A stretch of 53,923 nt of DNA from a virus (IMGVR_UViG_3300009108_000013:1-53923), one strand, 5' to 3'. Counted from the stretch's first letter, positions 15,658 through 24,143 are shown. Numbers and translations: made by a program. Notes: generated from the letters alone by a model not told the origin.

Positions 15658-17670
15658 ATGCGTTGGGGAGGGTTACGTCCGGAGCCGTACAAGTTGTCAC
15701 CGCCTGACGCGGATAGCGACATGATCGTCCAAGAGGGCACGGCTTGGGAACGTCCGGGTGGACTCCGACTGCTGGACAGGTTGGGTAACGCTATTGAAGC
15801 CGGGATGGAATCTCTGTCGTCGGTTGACGGCTTACGGTACGTCGATGCCGATGGGAATGATGTCGCTTATACCCCCACTTGGGCTACGGAAGAAATTCCT
15901 GTACCGGGTACCGGGTTGCGGACTTTGAAAAATTCGGGGGTTCGCACCGTAGGAGAAATGACTGGTGGTTCTGCGTCTTTGAAGGATCGGGGTTTGGCTC
16001 TGGGGGATCGCCGGAAGGCAGTAGCAGAGGCGATTCGGGAAGCACAGAAACCGAAGGTACCGGAGCCGGAACCTGAGCCGCATCCATTGCTGACGGGTAT
16101 AGCAAAAGCGGAGAAGGTGAAAGCGGAGTTGGAGGCTGTCGGGGGTCATTGGAGTATGACAGCGAAAGAAAGAAAAGCGTTTACCGATTCGGAAGCGAAA
16201 AGATCGGAAGGCACGGCAGAGAAAGCAGCCTTGGGAAGACCATGGGTGGCTAGCACTAAGACGACTGCCGAGTTAGTAACGCAGAGCCGTGAAAAAGTAT
16301 TGGAAAGATTGAGAGAACAACTAGATATTCAAGATGACGTTTTGGCTGGGCCACACGATCAGGAGATTAAAGACCGACATGGAAAGTACAAGGAACGTTT
16401 ACAGAAAGCAATCGACTATTTAGAGTCACACACTGATGAGGAGTTCGTCGCTGAACTTGCTAAAGCATTACGAATCTGGTACGACGATGAAGACAATGAT
16501 CTTTGTGTAGCAATGCCACACGGCGAAGTGTTCGATTCGTTTTTGGAAGATGGTTACAAAACTACGCATGAAGTAACAAGTCAACATAGCGGCGAGGACA
16601 TCCGCGGAGATTACGAGGTGTCACAGGGTGTACCGAGGGATGCTCCCGAATCGGTGCGCCCTGCGTCTGGTTTTGTACATGCTGGGGCTACGAAAAGGTA
16701 TCTTGCGGAAGAAGACGAAGGCTTTGTTCACGATCCGCGGCGGGATCATCCTGACAGGGATCATACGTTGACTGCTCTGAACCATCAGCGTTCGATGCAT
16801 GGAAAGTCGGTTTATGGTCAGATTCAATTGGTATTGAATGAGGATGTGAAAGAGCGAACGAAGGCAGGTAACGGGGACACTCTTAACGCTGGAGTTGTGG
16901 CAGCACCGATGGTTGGTGCCACCGATGAAGAGTTGGTTGAATCTTTTCTTAGTTCGGTTAGCCCGCAAACAGCCCCCCTCAAAAAAACCACTACTGATAA
17001 AGTCTTGGACGCATTGGAACTAGTCATAGATGGTGCGGGTGCAAACAATAAAAATATAGGTTACCGCGATCAGGGCATCCATGAGACAGAGATGAAGTTA
17101 GGTGGTGACCTGTATGTGGAAGCGTTGATCTTTGGTTCTTTCGATTTGGATGATGTTGCCGAGATCAAGATTCCTCCAACCGTATGGACAACCCATGCTT
17201 TGGAACATGCACCACTGAGGTCGATGACACCTAGTTATGGTCGTGACGATTCGCCTGCCGACCAAGCGCTTATGGGTGTGTTGCAAACCGGGAGAGACAT
17301 TGAAGATCTTGATCCCGAGATCGAAGCGTCGATTCGTGATGCATTGATAGAAACGCCTGAACGGGTAAGAGATGCAATAAGGAATACACGATTTGCCATA
17401 GTGATGGACAATCTTGCTTCGATGAGGAAACGTGCAGCCATGTTGGCAGCAGTTCGTGCGAAGAATAAAGAAGTCAAGGTTACATTTTTGAGCGAGTTGG
17501 GGGTAGATATGGATGACGTATCCATCTTCGGAGCGGAGGGGGTAGGTAAGACTGTCGAACAGGTTTACCAAGCCCGTTTGATAGAGGTGTTAGAAAAACT
17601 TGCGATTGAAATAAAAAACTGGGAACCTCCTGCTGAGCGTGTTCCCATTCCCATGAGTCAACGATTGTAG
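15658..17670 (+). CDS. Large phage protein, possible head-associated protein with ADP-ribosyltransferase-like region
   Basis: 670 residues. An N-terminal half with Pro/Glu linker (about 125-145) and long charged helices; a central region (about 350-420) reading KSVYGQIQLVLNEDVKERT then GDTLN, which resembles the [YGxVxLVL...xRT...GDSLN] strand signature found in toxin/ADP-ribosyltransferase-like domains attached to phage MuF-type head proteins. C-terminal 200 residues are helical. I can see neither an H-Y-E nor an R-S-E triad with certainty. No membrane segment. Coupled to the upstream small gene. Confidence 0.45.
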   Translation: MRWGGLRPEPYKLSPPDADSDMIVQEGTAWERPGGLRLLDRLGNAIEAGMESLSSVDGLRYVDADGNDVAYTPTWATEEIPVPGTGLRTLKNSGVRTVGEMTGGSASLKDRGLALGDRRKAVAEAIREAQKPKVPEPEPEPHPLLTGIAKAEKVKAELEAVGGHWSMTAKERKAFTDSEAKRSEGTAEKAALGRPWVASTKTTAELVTQSREKVLERLREQLDIQDDVLAGPHDQEIKDRHGKYKERLQKAIDYLESHTDEEFVAELAKALRIWYDDEDNDLCVAMPHGEVFDSFLEDGYKTTHEVTSQHSGEDIRGDYEVSQGVPRDAPESVRPASGFVHAGATKRYLAEEDEGFVHDPRRDHPDRDHTLTALNHQRSMHGKSVYGQIQLVLNEDVKERTKAGNGDTLNAGVVAAPMVGATDEELVESFLSSVSPQTAPLKKTTTDKVLDALELVIDGAGANNKNIGYRDQGIHETEMKLGGDLYVEALIFGSFDLDDVAEIKIPPTVWTTHALEHAPLRSMTPSYGRDDSPADQALMGVLQTGRDIEDLDPEIEASIRDALIETPERVRDAIRNTRFAIVMDNLASMRKRAAMLAAVRAKNKEVKVTFLSELGVDMDDVSIFGAEGVGKTVEQVYQARLIEVLEKLAIEIKNWEPPAERVPIPMSQRL

Positions 17671-17693
17671 ATCCTTAATCTAACAATCATCGT

Positions 17694-18776
17694 GTGATAA
17701 AGATTGTTACTGTGAGAGAAGCCGGATGGATCGAACGTATCAGTTTCAATGACGTTCTTCTAAGCCCTCAATATTCTGAAGTCAGAAGTCGTAACGATGT
17801 AAGTCTCGTAACTGAACTTTCTTCAGGACTAAAACTAGACATCCCTATCATTGCGTCGAACATGGACACCGTATGCGGTCCAGCCATGTTGACTGCCATC
17901 TCAGACCTTGGCGGTATCGGCGTGTACCCGCGAGGGGTGCAGGCGGGCCACAGGATATCCCTCATCCGACAGACGGTGGAGGAAGGCCGCAAGGTTGCCG
18001 TAGCCGTAGGGGTGAACTCTCTGCTAAAAGAAATCGGCTATTACGCAGACGTTGGAGTATCAGCAATCGTTCTTGACATAGCGCACGGCGATTCCGCACA
18101 TGCCTTAGAAAAAATTGTTCAGATTCGACGCATCGTAGAAAGACGCAATCCAAATGTTTGCGTGATTGGTGGGAACGTAGCAACAGCAGGCGCAGTCAAA
18201 CGTATGGCTGAGGCTGGTGCCCACTGTGTCAAAGTCGGAATCGGTGGAGGGTCAGCGTGTACGACACGCGTCAACACTGGAGTAGGTGTGCCGACACTGT
18301 CTTCGATCATGGATTGTGCTACCGAGGCTGACAAACATGGAATCTTTTCAATAGCAGACGGCGGAATAAAAACACCGGGAGATGTAGCGAAAGCATTAGC
18401 CGCAGGTGCAGACGCGGTGATGTTGGGCGGGATGCTTGCCGGAACAGACGAATCACCGGGAGGCGTTGTTCTAATCAATGGGCAACAGTTCAAAAACTTC
18501 CGAGGCAACGCTTCCGCAGAAGCAGGTTCCAAGTATGTCGAAGGTGGAGCCGGACTGGTTCCCCATACCGGACCTTTACGAAATATTATTGAATCAATTG
18601 AAAACGGTTTGAAAAGTGCATTCTCTTATACGGGTGCCAGAAACATCGAAGAGTTCCATGCCAAAGCAAAGTTTGTTAGAGTGTCCGCAATGTCAGTTAT
18701 GGAAAATGGGGCACACGGTTTATCACACGAACGGAAATACGATCCACAAATAGGAGTAAGGAAGATTCTTCCATGA
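17694..18776 (+). CDS. IMP dehydrogenase / GMP reductase family enzyme lacking CBS domains
   Basis: 360 residues, GTG start. FNDVLLSPQYSEV, SNMDTV, GGNVAT, GIGGGSACTTR (catalytic loop Cys189), ADGGIKTPGDVAKALAAGAD and GGMLAGTDESPG are the TIM-barrel motifs of the IMPDH/GMPR family. The absence of a CBS insertion and the length fit GMP reductase or a minimal IMPDH. It probably alters the GMP pool during infection. GGGSACTTR has an extra Gly relative to the common GPGSxCTTR. Overlaps the next small gene by 4 bases. Confidence 0.88.
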   Translation: MIKIVTVREAGWIERISFNDVLLSPQYSEVRSRNDVSLVTELSSGLKLDIPIIASNMDTVCGPAMLTAISDLGGIGVYPRGVQAGHRISLIRQTVEEGRKVAVAVGVNSLLKEIGYYADVGVSAIVLDIAHGDSAHALEKIVQIRRIVERRNPNVCVIGGNVATAGAVKRMAEAGAHCVKVGIGGGSACTTRVNTGVGVPTLSSIMDCATEADKHGIFSIADGGIKTPGDVAKALAAGADAVMLGGMLAGTDESPGGVVLINGQQFKNFRGNASAEAGSKYVEGGAGLVPHTGPLRNIIESIENGLKSAFSYTGARNIEEFHAKAKFVRVSAMSVMENGAHGLSHERKYDPQIGVRKILP

Positions 18777-18877
18777 CGGAAGTAAATGTTGTCCTGCTGT
18801 TTCTAAGTGTTACCGTAGGTTTCACTCTTGCTACAATGTTATGGGTTTGGTGTAATCGAAATTCGTTTGGAGATTGA
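18773..18877 (+). CDS. 34-residue single-pass membrane peptide
   Basis: Begins in an ATGA overlap with the IMPDH-family gene and ends one base before the dehydratase start. It is nearly all transmembrane helix (VNVVLLFLSVTVGFTLATML) with a short polar tail (WCNRNSFGD). Coupling and spacing support that it is translated. Function unknown. Confidence 0.5.
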   Translation: MTEVNVVLLFLSVTVGFTLATMLWVWCNRNSFGD

Positions 18878-18878
18878 A

Positions 18879-19910
18879 ATGCAAAAGCCAAAAAGTAAAC
18901 ATGTGTTACTTACCGGTGGGTTGGGATTCATCGGCGGGCACACCGTAGAGCATTGGCTAAAAAACACGGATTGGGATATCACCGTAATGGATGCGTTGCG
19001 TTTCTCAGGACGCATCGAACGCCTAACAGAAATGGAAGGCTACAACCCTGACCGGGTGAAAGTTGTTTGGCATGATCTCCGAGCGCCGATCCATGAACAA
19101 CTAAAAGAAACGATTGGAAATGTTGACTGGATTGTCAACATGGCATCCGACTCGCACGTTGACCGATCTATCACCGACCCAGTTCCGTTCGTTCAAAACA
19201 ATGTGAACCTCGTCTTGAACATGCTGGAATACGCCCGTGATATACAGCCGGAAAAGTTCATTCAAATCTCCACCGATGAAGTTTACGGACCTGCACCGGT
19301 AGGACATTCCCACTGTGAGGGCGAGGTTTTGCGCCCATCGAACCCGTATAGCGCGTCGAAAGCGGCGCAAGAAATGATCGCGTTCTCATACTGGAGAACC
19401 TACGGGGTGCCAGTAATCGTCACCAACACGATGAACAACTTTGGGGAACGGCAACATCCCGAAAAGTATGTACCGATGGTGATGAAAAAGATCTTGCATC
19501 AGGAAGAAATCCAAGTTCACGGCAAAGAAAGAAGCGAAGGAGGATGGGACATCGGTGCCCGAGTCTGGTTACATGCCAGAAACCACGCCGACGCTGTCCA
19601 GTTCATCCTAAAAAACGTGCCAGTTTTGCATTACGACGATGACACACCGGAGCCGGAACGCTTCAACATCGCCGGGGAAAAAGAAATCGACAACCTAGAG
19701 ATAGTCGAAATGATCGGTGAAATCTTAGAGTGCCCGCCATTGTGGAGACTGGTGGACTTTCACACCAGCAGGCCCGGACATGACCTAAGATACTCACTGG
19801 ATGGAACGAAACTAAAAGAGTACGGATGGGATGCTCCCATGTCTCTAGAGGAATCGTTTGAAAAGACAGTTAACTGGACAATGAAACACACAGAATGGTT
19901 GACAGAATGA
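18879..19910 (+). CDS. NAD-dependent nucleotide-sugar dehydratase/epimerase (RmlB-like)
   Basis: 343 residues from ATG 18879, supported by GGAG 7 bases upstream and by the immediate start of the Rossmann strand. LLTGGLGFIGGH is the NAD-binding G-x2-G-x2-G, STDEVYG and PYSASKAA give the S...Y-x3-K catalytic set, and NNFGERQHPEKYVP matches the dTDP-glucose 4,6-dehydratase region. It makes a 4-keto-6-deoxy sugar nucleotide or a related product; it may serve the glycan genes at 7.3-10.5 kb. Overlaps the next gene by 4 bases. Confidence 0.88.
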   Translation: MQKPKSKHVLLTGGLGFIGGHTVEHWLKNTDWDITVMDALRFSGRIERLTEMEGYNPDRVKVVWHDLRAPIHEQLKETIGNVDWIVNMASDSHVDRSITDPVPFVQNNVNLVLNMLEYARDIQPEKFIQISTDEVYGPAPVGHSHCEGEVLRPSNPYSASKAAQEMIAFSYWRTYGVPVIVTNTMNNFGERQHPEKYVPMVMKKILHQEEIQVHGKERSEGGWDIGARVWLHARNHADAVQFILKNVPVLHYDDDTPEPERFNIAGEKEIDNLEIVEMIGEILECPPLWRLVDFHTSRPGHDLRYSLDGTKLKEYGWDAPMSLEESFEKTVNWTMKHTEWLTE

Positions 19911-20116
19911 AATCAAAAAAACTGGCTGATCTGCGAGTAGCGGTAGGTTTGGAAGAAGGCGACGACAAAGAAGTAATCGAAGAAGCCGTCGCCCTGATCC
20001 ACCATCTCGCTGACGAAATCAGTCAACTAGAAACCAATATAATCTGTATCAATGCACGGCTAGCATTACATGAAGGTTCACGCAAGCACAAGAAGTGGTT
20101 CCGTCGGCTGTTCTAA
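19907..20116 (+). CDS. Small helical protein
   Basis: 69 residues from ATG 19907 (ATGA overlap), preferred over an upstream ATG in the same frame. Helical with acidic central segment (EVIEEAVALIHHLADEISQL) and a basic tail SRKHKKWFRRLF. Unknown function. The stop overlaps the next ATG. Confidence 0.6.
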   Translation: MKSKKLADLRVAVGLEEGDDKEVIEEAVALIHHLADEISQLETNIICINARLALHEGSRKHKKWFRRLF

Positions 20117-20367
20117 TGAACGAAGTTTTCTTTCTAGAACATAAGAATACTCAGATCGAAGTAGATCTAGAACCAGACGACAGGATAAGACTATCCCTAC
20201 GGGACATCGACTTATACCTCACCGCAAGCGAAGCACAACACATCGCAGACATGCTAACCAAAATCTTCCAATGGGATCAAGAAGAAGAACCCTACGAAGT
20301 AGAAGAATTCAAAGGTGAAGGCATCGCTTGGGCCGACGACGAAGACGAACCATCACCGTACTGGTAA
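20116..20367 (+). CDS. Acidic small protein
   Basis: 83 residues from ATG 20116 (TAATG overlap). EVFFLEHKNTQIEVDLEPDD then RIRLSLRDIDLYLTASEAQHIADMLTKIF is a beta-beta-helix arrangement, followed by a very acidic tail ending DDEDEPSPYW. Unknown function. Confidence 0.6.
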   Translation: MNEVFFLEHKNTQIEVDLEPDDRIRLSLRDIDLYLTASEAQHIADMLTKIFQWDQEEEPYEVEEFKGEGIAWADDEDEPSPYW

Positions 20368-20377
20368 ACGCTGGCGC

Positions 20378-20515
20378 ATGAAAACTTGGTTGGCTATCAT
20401 AGGGATCATCCTATGCGGAGCAATCATCGCCGGGGGAGTCATCGGAGAATGGTGGGCATTCGCCATAATGATCCCAGCAGGCGCAATAGCAGAATGGAAA
20501 TGGGCAGAACGTTGA
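20378..20515 (+). CDS. 45-residue membrane protein
   Basis: Two hydrophobic stretches (WLAIIGIILCGAIIAGGVIG and WWAFAIMIPAGAIA) separated by a short turn, with a charged end EWKWAER. Predicted two-pass hairpin in the membrane. No domain recognised. It overlaps the next gene, whose start lies inside it. Confidence 0.55.
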   Translation: MKTWLAIIGIILCGAIIAGGVIGEWWAFAIMIPAGAIAEWKWAER

Positions 20516-20829
20516 ACCCCACGCACAAATACACCAGAGAAATCCTTTACCATTACACATGCGGACAATGCGGACACTGGTGGTCATACGCACACACCGC
20601 ACACAAATACGACATCCACTACCCAAAAATGCTAGAAGAACTCACATGCCCCCACTGCGGCTACCACACGACATGTGAAGAAAAAAGCGGCGCATATCCT
20701 CACCACGAATGGGACCGCTACAGCAGACCCAGAGGAACCACTAGGAGAGACTACAGTAAGGGATGGCAACCGTCTTCTATGGGACCGGACTTACATGTAG
20801 TGGAGGACTTTCTTGAAACGGACCAGTAA
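20494..20829 (+). CDS. Zinc-ribbon protein
   Basis: 111 residues from ATG 20494 (20500 is also possible). YHYTCGQCGHWWSYA and LTCPHCGYHTTC form a C-x2-C ... C-x2-C zinc ribbon about 30 residues apart, followed by a polar, basic C-terminal half. Likely nucleic-acid or protein binding. Part of an overlapping operon. Confidence 0.65.
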   Translation: MEMGRTLNPTHKYTREILYHYTCGQCGHWWSYAHTAHKYDIHYPKMLEELTCPHCGYHTTCEEKSGAYPHHEWDRYSRPRGTTRRDYSKGWQPSSMGPDLHVVEDFLETDQ

Positions 20830-20962
20830 ACAAGCCAAAGGCTTTCTAAAGAAGCAAACAAAGAAACAACAGAAAGCCAAAACCAAAGCCAACAAAACCA
20901 AACGAGACAACAAACCCAAATGGCCCAACGGCCCCAACAAACGAACCTCCTACCCCCGATGA
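20813..20962 (+). CDS. Lysine-rich 49-residue protein
   Basis: TTG start supported by GGAGGA 6-7 bases upstream. Composition is nearly all K, Q, N, T, A and R (SKQAKGFLKKQTKKQQKAKT). Nucleic-acid-binding tail-like peptide. Overlaps the zinc-ribbon gene by 17 bases and the next peptide by 4. Confidence 0.5.
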   Translation: MKRTSKQAKGFLKKQTKKQQKAKTKANKTKRDNKPKWPNGPNKRTSYPR

Positions 20963-21030
20963 CCACCATTTACCTAGTGTTCCTACTCCTACCAGCACTA
21001 CTCGTCCTACTATCACGATCAATAAAATAA
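20959..21030 (+). CDS. 23-residue membrane peptide
   Basis: ATGA overlap with the lysine-rich gene. The peptide is MTTIYLVFLLLPALLVLLSR plus SIK, a single hydrophobic helix with a positive end. It is short, so chance is possible, but the overlap and composition match the other small membrane peptides here. Confidence 0.4.
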   Translation: MTTIYLVFLLLPALLVLLSRSIK

Positions 21031-21193
21031 CTCACCAAAACCCCCCACTATCACCCACAACCACCCACTAACCTAAAAAACCCCACCAAAAAACAACACA
21101 AAAAAATGCCGCGTGCGTGTGCGTTTTTCTGTGGGGTGTTGCTTTTGTCGTTGTGCGGGTTTTGTTAGGGGCTATCTGTTGTAGTTAGTAGGT

Positions 21194-21258
21194 CTATCTA
21201 CTGTAGATAGTATATACTATTGCTGCTAGTAGTAGGAGATATCTACTATAGATAGTAG
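21194..21258. repeat. Nested AT-rich palindromes (TAGATAG/CTATCTA)
   Basis: CTATCTAC-T-GTAGATAG is a perfect 8-bp-arm palindrome at 21194-21210. A second set at 21240-21258 contains TATCTA-CTA-TAGATA and the overlapping CTACTAT-AG-ATAGTAG. More TAGTAGGAGATA copies lie between and after. Could be operator sites or the unwinding element of an origin. Confidence 0.65.
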
Positions 21259-21361
21259 GAGATACTGCCTACTATAAGTAATAAAAACCCCAACCCTTCC
21301 ACCGCATTACATCATTACATGTAACTACCGAGGGGCGTGGTTCTGGATTCTTTTGCACCGC

Positions 21362-21377
21362 ATAGGTCTAGACCTAT
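21362..21377. repeat. 16-bp perfect palindrome
   Basis: ATAGGTCTAGACCTAT reads identically on both strands. A likely operator or initiator-protein site, 16 bases before the DnaA-box match. Confidence 0.6.
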
Positions 21378-21393
21378 ACTGTCTCCATCCGAG

Positions 21394-21402
21394 TTATCCA
21401 CA
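21394..21402 (+). promoter_or_regulatory. DnaA-box match
   Basis: TTATCCACA is an exact match to the classical DnaA box. A single copy on its own is weak evidence, but it lies between two strong dyads in the largest gene-free stretch. Confidence 0.5.
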
Positions 21403-21439
21403 CCGCCTTGCAAATCTTTGCAAGTTTTGGAAGGCGGTG
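21401..21439. repeat. Large cruciform / hairpin
   Basis: Outer arms CACCGCCTT (21401-21409) and AAGGCGGTG (21431-21439) enclose TTGCAAA-TC-TTTGCAA (21408-21423). It has no U-run, so an origin cruciform or protein site is more likely than a terminator. Confidence 0.6.
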
Positions 21440-21965
21440 TGACATTCCGAGGTGACCACTTCCTTGCTATTACTGCTATCTAGAAAAAGGGTCGAAAACT
21501 TTTTAGGCATACCGTGTGCCGAAACAGTTCTATCTAAACACTACATTTGTAACGCCACCGTAACACCCACCGGGACTTGCTTATACCATGCATGTCTACC
21601 GCAAGTGTTGCACGGCGGGGCTTGTCCTAACATGACAACCGTAACCTCACCATAACAAAAGCGGGGCTTGCCTTTACCAAACACCGCAAGCCGCCCCGCT
21701 TCTTTACCGTAACCGATACCGTCCCGTTTCTTTTACACCGGACGCGTAAAAGCGGGACTACTTTACAATCTCTGCAAAGCAGCCCCGCCTTTACTGTAAC
21801 GAATGGGAGGACCAAGAACCCCACCGGAAGAGAGGAGGAAAACGGTAGGGAACCATTACCTTCTCGTTACGGTGGATATAATGACACCGTTGTAGTATGT
21901 TGTCAACCCTAAATGAAAGTTTCTTTTTCACACCGTGACAGTTCTTTTTGTAGTAGGATTTGCAA

Positions 21966-22154
21966 ATGAGTGATCATACCGAAGCCATCCATCCCAAGAC
22001 TGGGCGTCCGCCGAAGCGTGCCGCTGATGGTTCCTCAATAACTCTTACCGTGCGAATACCTGCCGAAATCAAGAACCAAATGATCGACCGTGCCGAGGAG
22101 TACGACCTCACCGTGACCGAATACTTGATTTCTTTAGTGGAGCGAGATGCCTAG
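21966..22154 (+). CDS. Ribbon-helix-helix DNA-binding protein
   Basis: 62 residues from ATG 21966. SITLTVRIPAEIKNQMIDRA and YDLTVTEYLISLVER form the strand-helix-helix of Arc/CopG-like proteins, with a basic N-terminus GRPPKRAADG. Placed just after the candidate origin, it may bind the palindromes there. Overlaps the next gene by 8 bases. Confidence 0.7.
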   Translation: MSDHTEAIHPKTGRPPKRAADGSSITLTVRIPAEIKNQMIDRAEEYDLTVTEYLISLVERDA

Positions 22155-22509
22155 CGGCAGGAAACCCAAGCATTACCCGGACGACGCCACCGTAGACTTC
22201 CGAATAAACTTACCGGGAAGGGTTCGCAACATGATTGCGGACCATGTGATGTCCTTACCGAACACCAACATGAACGAATGGTGCGGGATTGTGCTGCGGC
22301 AGGCTGTTGAAGAAGCCCGAGGCTTACCGACGCCACCTCCTCCGGCGGCTCCGATTCCAAGAAAGGTCGATATTTTAAGAGAGTACCTTACCGGCGAGAC
22401 TATTCTTGAACCGTGCGGTCAACCGTACCCTTGTCAAAGAGAACGAAACGACTCCGAGTTCCATGGTTCCATTGAGTTCTGCGGATATTGCCGCATCATG
22501 GTTTCATAG
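22147..22509 (+). CDS. Ribbon-helix-helix-like protein with Cys-rich C-terminus
   Basis: 120 residues. VDFRINLPGRVRNMIADHVM and MNEWCGIVLRQAVEEA again fit strand-helix-helix, then a Pro-rich linker (TPPPPAAPIP) and C-x4-C ... C-x2-C (EPCGQPYPCQ, EFCGYC), probably a zinc site. Possibly partners with the preceding RHH protein. Confidence 0.6.
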   Translation: MPSGRKPKHYPDDATVDFRINLPGRVRNMIADHVMSLPNTNMNEWCGIVLRQAVEEARGLPTPPPPAAPIPRKVDILREYLTGETILEPCGQPYPCQRERNDSEFHGSIEFCGYCRIMVS

Positions 22510-22596
22510 AACCCGAAGCCGTCCCGTTTCTTTACAATGTTCCTTAAAGAAACACTGGCTTTGTCTTCGGTTTTCGCAGACCTAAACGGTTGTAAC

Positions 22597-23031
22597 TTAG
22601 TCCACTTTGCGAATGACTTCAAGCACCTGATCGAACTCTTCGCGAAGTCCGGGTGCATTGGCAATCATGATGCCTTCTGTCATTGTTGACTTTAGAAGGT
22701 CAAGGATTAGATCACCGTTGTCGTTGATGTGTTCTGCAAACCAGTCCAACGGATCTGATTCCCGTGACATCTGTGCGGCGGTCTTTGCGATTAGGTTCAA
22801 CAAAGGCACCGCAGCGATTTGTCCCAACGTTGTTTGATGGGACATCTCTGATGGTTCCTCACTGATCTGCATCTCACCGTCGTCCGGGTTGGCGTACATG
22901 GGTGTTTCCATCCACTTGCTTACCAGCCGTTCGATCCGGTCAGTTGTTACATCGAACATTGCCTCTTCTTTTTCTAACGAGTCAAGTCCCTGTAACTCCT
23001 TGTTCCAGTCTACGTTTACATTATCTTCCAT
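22597..23031 (-). CDS. Acidic helical protein, unknown
   Basis: 144 residues from ATG 23031, which has AAAGGAG 8-9 bases upstream; the longer open frame lacks this. Helical, acidic (pI low), with LEEVIRKVD-like ending and no motif. First of the long minus-strand series of single small genes. Confidence 0.6.
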   Translation of the reverse strand: MEDNVNVDWNKELQGLDSLEKEEAMFDVTTDRIERLVSKWMETPMYANPDDGEMQISEEPSEMSHQTTLGQIAAVPLLNLIAKTAAQMSRESDPLDWFAEHINDNGDLILDLLKSTMTEGIMIANAPGLREEFDQVLEVIRKVD

Positions 23032-23107
23032 TATGCGCGCTCCTTTCGATAGATTACACGCTAAAGAGGGGGGCGGGCGGCAGTGCCGAAGCACATACCG
23101 CCCGCCG

Positions 23108-23159
23108 GGTACGGGGATTAGTCGGAAGGAGACAAGAGAAAACAACTAACCCCGGTACC
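23108..23159 (-). promoter_or_regulatory. Long inverted repeat in a 5' leader
   Basis: GGTACGGGGATTAGT and ACTAACCCCGGTACC (ends of 23108-23159) can pair nearly completely around a 20-base loop containing an AAGGAGAC. A second hairpin, GGCGG(...TGCCGAAGCA...)CCGCC, follows at about 23070-23105. Both lie between two minus-strand genes and may act as terminator plus leader structure. Confidence 0.5.
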
Positions 23160-23161
23160 GA

Positions 23162-23557
23162 TCATGATCCTACACCTACCATTGGGATTTCCCAAGCAAG
23201 TTGTAGGTCATCTGGGTCTATTGGCCCGTCGTAACACCACGATTCCGTGCCCTCTGGGAAGAAGGCATGGGAATGATCAGTAGATTCGCGGAGGAGTTCT
23301 GGGTCTAGATCGTCGGTGTCTACCGAAAATACGAAGATCTTGTCATGGTTGACCATCTTCGGGAAGGTTTCTATCTTCCCGTCGATTTCAACCTCTTCGT
23401 ATCCGTCGAACTCTCCGCCCCTGATCGCCACAAACGTGGCTGCGTGCGCGGGCAACGGCCCAGCAAGGTAGACGCAGCCGTCGATTCCGGGCTGTAGCCC
23501 TTCCTCCATGATCTGGTCAACCTTGCTAGGCCATGTTGCGTGAAAGATCTCAGCCAT
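23162..23557 (-). CDS. KptA/DarT-like ADP-ribosyl-type fold protein (tentative)
   Basis: 131 residues. FHATWPSKVDQIMEEGLQPG followed by CVYLAG matches the [H-x-T ... I-x2-x-GL-x-P ... VYL] start of RNA 2'-phosphotransferase and DarT-like ADP-ribosyltransferase domains; HAFFPEGTESWCYDGPIDPDDL fits the C-terminal strand. Such proteins use NAD to modify nucleic acid or protein. Catalytic residues are not certain by eye. Overlaps the upstream gene by 8 bases. Confidence 0.45.
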   Translation of the reverse strand: MAEIFHATWPSKVDQIMEEGLQPGIDGCVYLAGPLPAHAATFVAIRGGEFDGYEEVEIDGKIETFPKMVNHDKIFVFSVDTDDLDPELLRESTDHSHAFFPEGTESWCYDGPIDPDDLQLAWEIPMVGVGS

Positions 23558-23942
23558 CGTTGATCTCTAGGTCTGCGTCGGGATAGTTCTCAGCCACCCA
23601 ATCAACCCACTGCGCCCCTGTCAGGGTGCCCATCGTGTTTACCACGGTGGGATGGTTGACGGATAGTCCGTGATCCTCGTCCCAAAAGACCTGCGGGATC
23701 GGATGCTCGTTGTCGTCCGGTGCTTTGACACAAATGCCAAACCCAGTCGTCGTTCGATCATCCTGCTGCAACTCGTTCAACGCAATGCGCGTGAAGTAAC
23801 TGGGGTCGGAACACCGCATCCCAGCCTTCTTGATCGCACGCGCCAACGCGATGTTGACGGAAGACCCACGCCAATGCGTGTATAGATACACACTGTCGCA
23901 GTTCTTCATCTGCTTGATCTCTATGTTTCCGCGGTCACCCAT
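23550..23942 (-). CDS. Conserved-style phage protein (GDRGNI family)
   Basis: 130 residues. Opening MGDRGNIEIKQMKNCDSVYL, then YTHWRG and DPSYFTRIALNEL, resemble a small protein family seen in actinobacterial and phage genomes without known role. No membrane or metal motif. Starts in an overlap with the 43-residue gene upstream. Confidence 0.55.
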   Translation of the reverse strand: MGDRGNIEIKQMKNCDSVYLYTHWRGSSVNIALARAIKKAGMRCSDPSYFTRIALNELQQDDRTTTGFGICVKAPDDNEHPIPQVFWDEDHGLSVNHPTVVNTMGTLTGAQWVDWVAENYPDADLEINDG

Positions 23943-24073
23943 CAGGTAACCGCCTTGTCTTTGGCGAGTTCCTTCTTCAACTCGTCCTTCAGTTCTTTCT
24001 CGGTCTTCTCCCGAATCTCCGTGCCTGAAAACACGAAGGTGGTGAAGCCGTCATCTTTGTTTACTTTTGGCAT
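23942..24073 (-). CDS. 43-residue charged peptide
   Basis: MPKVNKDDGFTTFVFSGTEI then an E/K helix (REKTEKELKDELKKELAKDK). ATG 24073 has AGGAGAGAGAA immediately upstream, and the stop overlaps the next ATG. Real translation is likely. Unknown function. Confidence 0.6.
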   Translation of the reverse strand: MPKVNKDDGFTTFVFSGTEIREKTEKELKDELKKELAKDKAVT

Positions 24074-24143
24074 TTCTCTCTCCTATTCGTTTATCGCCGC
24101 CTGTTGGCGGCAAGTGGATGGGGGGCCGAAGCCCCCCGATCAA

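Larger units (their letters stand above)
21031..21965. other. Gene-free candidate replication origin / control region
   Basis: About 930 bases without a convincing gene. First 150 bases are A/C-rich; then TAGATAG-type nested palindromes (21194-21258), a 16-bp perfect palindrome (21362-21377), a DnaA-box match (21394-21402), a large cruciform (21401-21439), and from 21540 to 21850 repeated short words such as GCGGGGCTTG, CCGTAACC and CCGTCCCGTTTCTTT in both orientations. It ends before a ribbon-helix-helix gene pair. The set resembles a theta-type origin or a master control region; no coding exclusion was computed. Confidence 0.45.

Noticed and set aside
15658-17670. Active ADP-ribosyltransferase toxin
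   Set aside because: The YGQIQLVL...ERT...GDTLN segment is suggestive, but no complete R-S-E or H-Y-E triad could be placed.
21966-22509. Toxin-antitoxin pair
   Set aside because: Both proteins have ribbon-helix-helix features and neither shows a known toxin fold, so the overlap alone does not support this.
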